DNA from: an uncultured Prevotella sp.
GTDB taxonomy: Bacteria > Bacteroidota > Bacteroidia > Bacteroidales > Bacteroidaceae
Assembly: GCA_900770515.1 (NCBI GenBank)
Contig: CAAHDP010000479.1
Location: 1 to 9,498, forward strand
Direction: 5' to 3'
DNA: 9,498 nucleotides
The notes below the pieces were generated by a model, which was given only the letters and a program-made list of their open reading frames with translations, was not told where the DNA came from and made no database searches. The position numbers and the translations under genes were made by a program. Positions 1-6,743 of the stretch are shown here, one piece after another (within the stretch, counting starts at the first letter, position 1; every line of letters starts with the position of its first letter).

Positions 1-2231
1 CTCGGATCTTTTGCCATCATCTGCTGGGCATACTTCAGATATTCGCGCACCTTCTTCTGGTCGATACCATTCTCCAGCTTGATGACAATCTTGCGGATAT
101 TCATTGTCTTTACACGTGCCACTGCCGGCTTATCCGGTCCGAGCACTCTTTCGCCAAACCAGCTTCTCAGCGTCTTGCCGAGTTCCAGACTTGCCTGCTG
201 GCAAACCTTCTCGTTCTTATGTTTCAGGTACACGTTGATAAGATGGAAAAACGGCGGATAATGAAACATCCTTCTCTCCTCCAGAATGCCCTTGAAGAGG
301 GCTTCGTAATCATTGTGTACCACCTGACTGATGATAGGAAGCGTAGGATTCTTGGTCTGCAGAATCACAAGTCCCCGCTTGCCCTTTCTTCCGGCTCTTC
401 CGCTCACCTGCGCCATCATCATGAAGGCATGCTCGTAGGCTCTGAAGTCAGGATAGTTCAGCATCGAGTCGGCATTCAGAATACCCACAACCCTCACTTT
501 GTCAAAGTCGAGACCTTTGGATATCATCTGCGTACCTATCAGAAGATTGGTCTTTCCCGATGAGAAATCGCTGATCAGTCGCTCGTAGGCATTGCGCGTA
601 CGGGTGGTATCCAGATCCATGCGGGCGATACGTGCCTCAGGGAAAATCTCGGCTATCTGGTCTTCTATGCGTTCCGTTCCGATACCTCGTCCCATCAGTT
701 CCGTACTACCGCAGTTAGGGCATACCGTAGGCACGGGATAGGTGAATCCGCAGTAATGGCAGGTCAGCAGGTTGATGCTCTTATGCAGGGTGAGCGAAAC
801 ATCACAGTTCTTGCATTTCGGAACCCATCCGCACACCTTGCACTCTATCATCGGTGCAAATCCCCTTCGGTTTTGGAAGAGAATGGCTTGCTCACCATTC
901 TTCAACGCCTCCCTCACCGCTGCCAGCAACTGTGGCGAATAAGCACCCGTCATCATCTTTCTATGGCGAAGGTCCTTCACATCCACCACCTGAATCTCCG
1001 GCAATTGGATGTCCTTGAATCTCGTCTTCAGTTCCACCAGTCCATACTTACCCTGCTGGGCATTGTAATAACTCTCCATTGATGGCGTAGCCGTTCCCAG
1101 CAGCACCTTTGCCTCGGGATACATGCTGGCAAGCACGATGGCGGCGCTTCGGGCATGATAGCGTGGCGATGGGTCCTGCTGCTTAAAAGAGTTCTCGTGC
1201 TCCTCGTCGATGATGACGAGTCCCAGTTTCTGGAAAGGCAGAAAAACGGCACTTCTCGCTCCCAGGATTACATCATAAGGATGTCCCGATAGCTGCTTCT
1301 GCCAGATTTCCACACGCTCCGCATCACTGTATTTAGAATGGAAGATGCCGAGCCGGTCGCCAAACACCTTGTGCAGTCGCTCCATAATCTGAACGGTGAG
1401 GGCGATTTCGGGCAGCAGATAAAGCACCTGCTTATGTTCCTCGATGGCTTTCCTGATAAGATGGATGTAGATTTCAGTCTTTCCACTCGAAGTCACACCA
1501 TGCAGAAGCACCACGTTCTTGTTCATCATCTTCAGGAGTATCTGATTGTAGGCATCCTGCTGGGCTTCGGAAAGCGGCTTGATGAGTTCGAAATGCGATT
1601 CTCCCGACGTGTTCAGTCTGCCCACCTCCAGTTCATAGGTAAAGAGGATGCCTCGGTCGATGAGCGCCTTGACAGCTGCAGCCGTGCATCGTGCCTCGTT
1701 CATCAGTTCCTCCTTGGTCACCTTCTTGATACCTTCCCTGGGCATATCACCTTCCAGACTGTCCCAATGGGAAAGAGCGAGGAAAGTGGTTAAGGTCTTC
1801 GATTGCTTCAGGGCACGCTGCACCATATTGAGTGCCACGTGCAGCGCCCGTTCATTGCGATAACTGCTAGCCAACTCCACATAGAGTTCCATCTTGGGCT
1901 TGAATTTCTCCGTAGATTTCATGCCCGATGGCATGGCAGCACCAAACACATCGCCCAGAGGAGCCATGTAGTATTCGCTGATCCATTGCCAGAGACGCAT
2001 CTGCTGGGGAAGGAGCGACGGATATTCGTCGAGCACCGCCTCGATGGGCTTGCAGGTGAATTCCGGCTTTTCCGAATGCACATCAACAACCATCGCGATA
2101 TACTTCTTGCTCTTGCCCAACGGAACAAGCACGCGCATGTTGGGCACAACCTTCTCTTCCATCCCTTCGGGGATAGAATAGGTAAAGGTTCCGTCGAGCG
2201 GAAGGGGCAATATCACATCTACGTATCTCAT
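1..2231 (-). CDS. priA: Primosomal protein N' (PriA helicase), C-terminus cut by window edge
   Basis: PriA is a 3'-to-5' superfamily 2 DNA helicase that recognises stalled forks and D-loops and reloads the replisome. The frame stays open from the ATG at 2229-2231 to the left edge, giving 743 residues; about 20-30 C-terminal residues are probably missing. The N-terminal DNA-binding part begins MRYVDVILPLPLDGTFTYS. Walker A is GVTSSGKTE with the lysine at residue 251. The Walker B/DEAH-type box is DEEH at 342-345. Motif III reads GTATPS. The helicase C-terminal lobe has QVSGRAGR at 608-615. Two zinc sites are complete: cysteines 464, 467, 473, 476, 491, 494, 504 and 507, a PriA hallmark. No frameshift was seen. 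The start is supported by a GGAG 11 bases upstream and a Bacteroidota-type promoter at 2273-2303. It is a housekeeping gene, separated from the T9SS genes by a terminator. Identification is near certain. Confidence 0.97.
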   Translation of the reverse strand, partial: MRYVDVILPLPLDGTFTYSIPEGMEEKVVPNMRVLVPLGKSKKYIAMVVDVHSEKPEFTCKPIEAVLDEYPSLLPQQMRLWQWISEYYMAPLGDVFGAAMPSGMKSTEKFKPKMELYVELASSYRNERALHVALNMVQRALKQSKTLTTFLALSHWDSLEGDMPREGIKKVTKEELMNEARCTAAAVKALIDRGILFTYELEVGRLNTSGESHFELIKPLSEAQQDAYNQILLKMMNKNVVLLHGVTSSGKTEIYIHLIRKAIEEHKQVLYLLPEIALTVQIMERLHKVFGDRLGIFHSKYSDAERVEIWQKQLSGHPYDVILGARSAVFLPFQKLGLVIIDEEHENSFKQQDPSPRYHARSAAIVLASMYPEAKVLLGTATPSMESYYNAQQGKYGLVELKTRFKDIQLPEIQVVDVKDLRHRKMMTGAYSPQLLAAVREALKNGEQAILFQNRRGFAPMIECKVCGWVPKCKNCDVSLTLHKSINLLTCHYCGFTYPVPTVCPNCGSTELMGRGIGTERIEDQIAEIFPEARIARMDLDTTRTRNAYERLISDFSSGKTNLLIGTQMISKGLDFDKVRVVGILNADSMLNYPDFRAYEHAFMMMAQVSGRAGRKGKRGLVILQTKNPTLPIISQVVHNDYEALFKGILEERRMFHYPPFFHLINVYLKHKNEKVCQQASLELGKTLRSWFGERVLGPDKPAVARVKTMNIRKIVIKLENGIDQKKVREYLKYAQQMMAKDP

Positions 2232-2272
2232 GTTATAACGTTCTCCTTTTCTTTTTACAATCTAAAGTTCTG

Positions 2273-2303
2273 CAAAGATAGCAAAAAAAAAGCAGATACC
2301 CAA
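2273..2303 (-). promoter_or_regulatory. Likely priA promoter of Bacteroidota type (-33/-7)
   Basis: On the minus strand TATCTTTG (2273-2280) matches the Bacteroidota primary sigma factor -7 consensus TAnnTTTG exactly. A TTG (2301-2303) lies 20 bases upstream, within the usual 19-21 spacing for the -33 element. The -7 box is 41 bases from the priA ATG. The -33 TTG sits in the loop of the terminator that ends the preceding gene. The fit is good, but it is read from sequence only. Confidence 0.7.
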
Positions 2304-2321
2304 CTAGGGGTACCTGCTTTT
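2283..2321 (-). terminator. Rho-independent terminator after the outer-membrane beta-barrel gene
   Basis: In the minus-strand transcript GCAGGUACCC (2308-2317) pairs with GGGUAUCUGC (2292-2301). This gives 10 bp with one G-U wobble and a 6-base loop, followed by nine U residues (2283-2291). Four A residues before the stem (2318-2321) can extend it against the U tract. It lies 47 bases past the stop codon of the gene at 2369-3004. On the plus strand the stem has an A-C mismatch, so the minus direction is favoured, although the hairpin could also act on plus-strand transcripts. Confidence 0.88.
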
Positions 2322-2368
2322 ATATATTTTAATGTATAAACTTGTGAAGTGTACTGTCTAACTTCTTA

Positions 2369-3004
2369 TTAGAACCAGTAACCCAAGGCAATCTGCCAAG
2401 AGTTGTTGCGGCTCTTGTCCTTGCCTGCATTGGTAAGTGCCTCGGCAGCCTTGACAAGGCTGGCATCAGCCGACTTGCCACAAGCGATGTTGTAGTTGGC
2501 TGAAATCTGAAGATGGCTCAACAGAGTAACACCAGCACCTACGTTTACGCTGAAGTTTGACTTCTTCAGAGAATAGCTGCTTGTCTCATTCCACTTGAAG
2601 CTCTTGTCACCTACATTGATACCCCACTGTGGACCAGCAAAAACAAAGGCATTTGCCAAACTGCTCAAGCCGAAGCCATAACGCACGTTCACAGGGATGT
2701 TGATAGACTGCTGCTTCACGTTGACTTTACCCAGTTCACCATCAGTATCGGCATACTTAACGTCAGCCTCTTTCTGGTCGTACAAGGCTGCAGCATCGAA
2801 GCTCAAGCCTACGATAGGCACAGTGAACTTAACCATAGGACCAACAAAGAAACCAGTCTTGTTGGAAGCATCGAATACATCCTCGCTAAACGACATGCTT
2901 GTCACATTCAAACCGCCCTTCAAACCGAACTTTACCTGGGCGTTAGCACTAGTAGCAAACATCATTGCTGCTACCAAAAATACAAGAGATAAAATCTTCT
3001 TCAT
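2369..3004 (-). CDS. Small outer-membrane beta-barrel protein (OMP_b-brl_2/PorT-like fold), 211 aa
   Basis: This is a secreted outer-membrane protein of the small PorT-like beta-barrel type common in Bacteroidota. It begins with a signal peptide, MKKILSLVFLVAAMMFATSANA, then QVKFGLKGGLN; cleavage is expected after residue 22. The mature part (about 189 residues) alternates hydrophobic and polar residues in short strands rich in Gly and aromatics, such as NIPVNVRYGFGL, AFVFAGPQWGINVG and WQIALGYWF. The protein ends in phenylalanine, the usual C-terminal signal for BAM-dependent insertion. It starts 63 bases after gldN stops, with only a weak hairpin between, and it is followed by a strong terminator, so it may be the last gene of the T9SS transcript or have its own promoter. 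It is shorter than P. gingivalis PorT and I do not claim orthology. The precise function is unknown. Confidence 0.88.
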   Translation of the reverse strand: MKKILSLVFLVAAMMFATSANAQVKFGLKGGLNVTSMSFSEDVFDASNKTGFFVGPMVKFTVPIVGLSFDAAALYDQKEADVKYADTDGELGKVNVKQQSINIPVNVRYGFGLSSLANAFVFAGPQWGINVGDKSFKWNETSSYSLKKSNFSVNVGAGVTLLSHLQISANYNIACGKSADASLVKAAEALTNAGKDKSRNNSWQIALGYWF

Positions 3005-3043
3005 TTTTTCTACCTTTTAAAATTAAAATTCTATTTTTCTATT

Positions 3044-3060
3044 ATCACACACGTTGTGAT
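3044..3060. repeat. 6-bp inverted repeat between gldN and the beta-barrel gene
   Basis: ATCACA (3044-3049) and TGTGAT (3055-3060) form a perfect 6-bp inverted repeat around a 5-base centre, eight bases beyond the gldN stop codon. No U tract follows directly on the minus strand, so it is a poor terminator. It could be a pause or processing hairpin or a dyad operator for the downstream gene. At this length chance is possible. Confidence 0.35.
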
Positions 3061-3067
3061 TCATTTT

Positions 3068-4132
3068 CTAATGTCTCTGACGGCGCACGGTTACTCGTGC
3101 CGAACCGCTGGATACTGAAGAAGAACTGCTGTTGCTGCGCTTCTCCTTCACCTTAGCCTGCTTGCTGGAAGATGAACCGCCACGGCGATTGCTTTTTTTC
3201 TCCTTCTTCACCTTGCCCTTTACGTTCTTGTCCGCCTTGGCAATACTGTCGAGCGAATCCTTCTTCTCCAGGTTTCCCCAGAGATTCTTCTCAAAGGTAG
3301 CCAGTTCGCCCTCAATTCGCTTCTGCTCCTTTACCAGAGCTGAATCGGAGTGGCAATACTGCGCCAAAGTTTGTCCCAACATATTGTTGGTCTTGTAGAT
3401 TTTTCCTTTATACTGATTTCTCACAAAGTAATCATCCACACTCATCACCGCCGCATTGTTCAGATTGCTGGTCATTATCTGCTGCTTGGCAAGATAAGGA
3501 GCCAGGTCGTCGTAGCGCACCCAGAAAAGCGGATACTTGGTTCCGCCATCGCCGAAGTCATCATCACGGGTCATGATAGGACAAAGCGCCAACACCTTGG
3601 TATGGAAGGTGGAAGTTCGCTGGTCGAAATAGGTTGACTCCTTAATATAATATGCCTTCACTTCCCTGGAAGGAATATCGCTGTTGTCGAGCGAGATTCT
3701 TCCGTTTGCCTTCTTTTCATAATAGATATGATAGTTGTCCAGGAAAGACTTCGGGTCTACCCTGTCTGCTGCCGTAAAACTCTCGTTACCATCCAGACGA
3801 TATTGGAACACCGCCACCTTACCAGTCATCATCAATCTGAAGATGTTGGTAAAGAGGTTCATCTGGTTGCCCATAGGCTCCACAGGATAATACAGTCCGG
3901 CATTGGCATTATCGGTAAGACTCAGCTCACGATAGATGTCTCTTCTCCATACCACGTCCTCCTCCATAGGAGCAGCAGTAGGGAAAGAGATTTGTGCACG
4001 GGTGGTAATGTTGCCGGCATTCGATTTCTTTGCAGCCGCCTCCTTTGCCGCCTGCTGACGGCGTGCCTGAGGTTGTGCCACGATGCCCTGCACCATTCCT
4101 AAGAGCATGAATATGAACAATATCTTTTTCAT
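3068..4132 (-). CDS. gldN: T9SS periplasmic ring protein GldN/PorN
   Basis: GldN binds the lipoprotein GldK; together they form the periplasmic ring under the outer membrane that receives the GldL-GldM motor in type IX secretion. The 354-residue length is close to P. gingivalis PorN. The signal peptide is MKKILFIFMLLGMVQGIVA with cleavage expected before Q20. An Ala/Lys/Gln-rich segment (22-40) precedes the family block VVWRRDIYRELSLTD at about 60-74, followed by NANAGLYYPVEP. The core ends near residue 295. Residues 299-354 form a low-complexity tail rich in Lys, Arg and Ser, probably disordered, ending VTVRRQRH. Two cysteines lie in the core (LALCPIM and QYCHSDS). It starts 27 bases after the gldM stop, so the two are very likely co-transcribed. 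Family assignment is secure. Confidence 0.95.
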   Translation of the reverse strand: MKKILFIFMLLGMVQGIVAQPQARRQQAAKEAAAKKSNAGNITTRAQISFPTAAPMEEDVVWRRDIYRELSLTDNANAGLYYPVEPMGNQMNLFTNIFRLMMTGKVAVFQYRLDGNESFTAADRVDPKSFLDNYHIYYEKKANGRISLDNSDIPSREVKAYYIKESTYFDQRTSTFHTKVLALCPIMTRDDDFGDGGTKYPLFWVRYDDLAPYLAKQQIMTSNLNNAAVMSVDDYFVRNQYKGKIYKTNNMLGQTLAQYCHSDSALVKEQKRIEGELATFEKNLWGNLEKKDSLDSIAKADKNVKGKVKKEKKSNRRGGSSSSKQAKVKEKRSNSSSSSVSSGSARVTVRRQRH

Positions 4133-4159
4133 TATTTTGAACTTTGAAATTTTACTAAT

Positions 4160-5716
4160 TTATTTCACGATTACTTCCATCGCCGTAGGCAGATTTCTGG
4201 TGATGCCATCCGGTCCCACAGCCTTGATATGCGAGATATAGAAACGGCGACTGCGAGAAAGCTTTCTGAACTCGTCTCTCTGACGGTCGGAGAAGTTGGC
4301 ACCTGCCGATGCCAATGGAATGGCGTTACCCATGTTATCGAAGAAGACGGTCTCGAAGCTCAACACCCTGAAAGGTATATCAAGCAATCCGTCGTCGATG
4401 GCTGCATGGATGCCTGTAGCGCCCATCAGGGATGCCTTTGCCAAACCGCCGCCACGGAAGCGACTGGTTCCCAATGCCAGGTAAGCCGTTGGATCTGGCA
4501 ACTTTCTTACATGGAATACGAATGGAGGCATCGTGCGGGTCTGTCCCTTGTCGCGTGCCGTTACATGGATGGTCACATCCTTGCCCACAGCCGCTGGGGT
4601 TGCCACGAAATGACCGTTGCCCTTCGATACGAACGAACCGCCAGTCATCGATGCAGAGATGGCATTGGCTGGCACGCCCGGCACACTGATACTGATAGGA
4701 TTCTGAAAACCTGCATAGAGCACGTTCATCAGGTCTGCCGCCACAGTTGCGGTGTTAGGTGCCGGAATCACGCTGTATTTCTGGATGAAGTTGCGCTTCA
4801 TCACGTCGCCCTTGGCATTGTTCATCAGAATGTAGCCGGAGAACTGATGTTCTCCCACTCCACCTGCCGTGAAACTATACTGTCCACGGGCGCTGTTCAC
4901 TCTCATGCCGTTCACATAGATTTCCGGTTGCTGGGTAGTATCCACGGCAGCCATCACGATGTTGGCATTGAATCTTTCGCCCGGATAGAGCGTGGTCTTC
5001 TCTGGAATCACGAAGGCATCGAGCTTGTTCACACGGATATCCTTCATGTCGATATTCGCTACCAGGCTGTGCAGCACCTCTCCCTCGGCATAGCGCACAT
5101 CGCTCTGAATCTTCGAGAGCAGGGTTACGGCAGCAGCCACCGGCATATTCTCAAACATGTATTCCTGCCAGTTCTTACCCAGATATTTCTCGCTCTTAGG
5201 CACCTGGGTAGAGAAGTTGCTGGCGATGATTTTCTTCTGATGCTCATCGGTCACCAGCTCCAGGATGCGCTCGCGGTAGCGATTCAGTTCCCTATAGAGT
5301 TTCTTTCCCTTGCCCGTACCCGGTGCAAGCATCACGATGCCGGCAGCCTCCAGGTTTTCCTTGTTCTTGATATTGCTCACGTCGCCATTCTTGCCGTCAG
5401 CCTCCTTTACGATAGCAACCTTCAGTTCCTGGGCAAAGTTATAGAGCGCATCGCTCATGTCCTTCACCTGCTTAGCCTTCTCGAACCATTCCCTCACCTT
5501 GGTAGGGTTTTGCTTCATCTGTTCGGCAAAGTCACTATAGATTGCATTGTTCTCTGCGGAAGAGTTGGCTGTGGTTCGATTCAGACTGTCTTCCACAATA
5601 GAGAATCCGTCGAGCACCTCCGTAGAGACGTTCAACGCAAGCATAGCCATCAGGACGACGTACATCAGGTTAATCATCTTCTGGCGTGGTGAAACGGGTC
5701 TTTTCTTTATAGCCAT
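4160..5716 (-). CDS. gldM: T9SS motor subunit GldM/PorM
   Basis: GldM is the inner-membrane-anchored subunit that spans the periplasm and couples rotation of the GldL-GldM motor to the GldK/GldN ring. The 518 residues match the family length. The cytoplasmic N-terminus MAIKKRPVSPRQKMINLMY leads into a single transmembrane helix at about residues 16-32 (LMYVVLMAMLALNVS), with STEVLDGFSIVEDSL following as in the family. The helical D1 domain (about 35-220) is followed by beta domains: D2 from about DAFVIPEKTTLYPGERFNA, D3 around YSVIPAPNTATVAADLMNVL and D4 from about VRKLPDPTAYLALG to the end. It lies 32 bases after gldL and 27 before gldN. Codons 10 to about 496 contain no TTA, CTA or TCA, because the codon-aligned antisense frame is open from 4229 to 5692. 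This shows strong synonymous bias and suggests good expression. Assignment is secure. Confidence 0.97.
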   Translation of the reverse strand: MAIKKRPVSPRQKMINLMYVVLMAMLALNVSTEVLDGFSIVEDSLNRTTANSSAENNAIYSDFAEQMKQNPTKVREWFEKAKQVKDMSDALYNFAQELKVAIVKEADGKNGDVSNIKNKENLEAAGIVMLAPGTGKGKKLYRELNRYRERILELVTDEHQKKIIASNFSTQVPKSEKYLGKNWQEYMFENMPVAAAVTLLSKIQSDVRYAEGEVLHSLVANIDMKDIRVNKLDAFVIPEKTTLYPGERFNANIVMAAVDTTQQPEIYVNGMRVNSARGQYSFTAGGVGEHQFSGYILMNNAKGDVMKRNFIQKYSVIPAPNTATVAADLMNVLYAGFQNPISISVPGVPANAISASMTGGSFVSKGNGHFVATPAAVGKDVTIHVTARDKGQTRTMPPFVFHVRKLPDPTAYLALGTSRFRGGGLAKASLMGATGIHAAIDDGLLDIPFRVLSFETVFFDNMGNAIPLASAGANFSDRQRDEFRKLSRSRRFYISHIKAVGPDGITRNLPTAMEVIVK

Positions 5717-5748
5717 TTATATTAATTTGCTAAATTCAATACTTTTCT

Positions 5749-6738
5749 TTACTCTTCACTCTTTACCTGAGGAGCTGCAGCACGCATGTTTACGGTCATC
5801 GCCTCTATCATACGTGCGTAAATCTTGTTCAACTGCTCAATCTGCTGGGCCATCTTGCGGCTCTGCTCGTTAATCTGGTCGATGGTACCAATCTGCTGGC
5901 TGGCACCCTTCAACTGCATCTCATAAACCTTGCTGATACCTGTGAGCGTACGGTTCAGGTTCTCCATCTCCTCGCTGTCACGGGTCAAACGGGTACTCTG
6001 CTCATTCACCTTCTCAAGGGTTTCAACAAGCTTCTTCAATTCCTCAACATAATTGTTCTGTGCATCAGCCATCTCTGGGGTAACACCCTGCTGACCAGCT
6101 ACCCAAGCGGCATTACCGCCTGCAACAGAGCCACCGGCCACAGAACCACCAGTCATAGTGGCACCGGCTACAGCTGCACCATTCTCCGAGAATCCTGCTC
6201 CTGGAGCCACGGCTGCTGCAACACTCTCGTCAATCTGCTCAGCGCCTTCGCCCTCGCTTCCAGCAACAGAAGAAGAAGATGCTGCAGATACACCAGCACC
6301 TCCGCTAAAGCTTCCGCCGCCGATGATGATGGTCTGACCACCAGAAACAGGAGTTCCTGAAACAGCAGCAGCAGAAGATGAACCAGCTACAGTTGCAGAA
6401 CCGGATGCAGCAGATGCCGCTGCTCCTTCATTCTCCCCATAAGTAACCTTTCCAGTCTCCAAGTACTCCTCAGTAACATGAGTAGGAATATCTCTGCCAT
6501 CGGCTGTCTTGTCAAAAGGACGGTCGAAGGCTGAAAGGAAGAACACGAACGCCTCAGTACCCATACCGGCAAACAACATGAAATTGGCTCCCGGCAAGTG
6601 GGTCAACTTAAAGAGGGCACCCAGGATAACGATAGATGCACCCCAGCTATAAGCATAGTTCAGAAAGGTCTGTCCAGGCACACTGTCCATCCATTTCTGC
6701 AGATGATATACGATGTTAAACTTACTATATTCGCCCAT
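5749..6738 (-). CDS. gldL: T9SS motor subunit GldL/PorL with long Gly/Ala/Ser linker
   Basis: GldL is the proton-channel subunit of the T9SS motor: two transmembrane helices per copy surround the GldM helix in the inner membrane. After MGEYSKFNIVYHLQKWMDSVPGQ, TM1 covers about residues 25-45 (WGASIVILGALFKL) and TM2 about 52-71 (ANFMLFAGMGTEAFVFFLSAF is the full stretch at 51-71). Glu62 in TM2 corresponds to the conserved membrane glutamate needed for proton use (Glu49 in Flavobacterium johnsoniae). Residues about 105-219 form a Gly/Ala/Ser-rich linker with five pentapeptide repeats (187-211). Residues about 224-320 are a cytoplasmic coiled coil (VEELKKLVETLEKVNEQS and later heptads). The length of 329 is nearer P. 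gingivalis PorL than the shorter flavobacterial GldL. It starts 5 bases after gldK stops, so the genes are translationally close. Assignment is secure. Confidence 0.96.
   Translation of the reverse strand: MGEYSKFNIVYHLQKWMDSVPGQTFLNYAYSWGASIVILGALFKLTHLPGANFMLFAGMGTEAFVFFLSAFDRPFDKTADGRDIPTHVTEEYLETGKVTYGENEGAAASAASGSATVAGSSSAAAVSGTPVSGGQTIIIGGGSFSGGAGVSAASSSSVAGSEGEGAEQIDESVAAAVAPGAGFSENGAAVAGATMTGGSVAGGSVAGGNAAWVAGQQGVTPEMADAQNNYVEELKKLVETLEKVNEQSTRLTRDSEEMENLNRTLTGISKVYEMQLKGASQQIGTIDQINEQSRKMAQQIEQLNKIYARMIEAMTVNMRAAAPQVKSEE
6106..6180 (-). repeat. Five 15-bp tandem units encoding GGSVA-like pentapeptides within gldL
   Basis: Read on the minus strand, five consecutive 15-base units encode GAAVA, GATMT, GGSVA, GGSVA and GGNAA (GldL residues 187-211). 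The units are degenerate at DNA level, most similar between 6121-6135 and 6136-6150. The arrangement suggests growth of the linker by slippage or duplication followed by drift. Confidence 0.75.
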
Positions 6739-6743
6739 TTTTA

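Noticed and set aside
1338..2339. Plus-strand open frames of 151 and 178 codons
   Set aside because: Both lie opposite priA, which is open throughout with all helicase and zinc motifs, so they are antisense shadows.
2369..3004. Calling the small beta-barrel PorT
   Set aside because: Only the general fold and family type can be read; the length and lack of a recognisable PorT-specific signature do not support the name.
3044..3060. Terminator between gldN and the beta-barrel gene
   Set aside because: The stem is only 6 bp and no U tract follows it on the minus strand, so it was kept only as a short inverted repeat.
4229..5692. Long plus-strand open frame of 487 codons
   Set aside because: It is exactly codon-aligned antisense to gldM, a certain gene. 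Its product is His- and Cys-rich without domains or signal, so it is a shadow frame.
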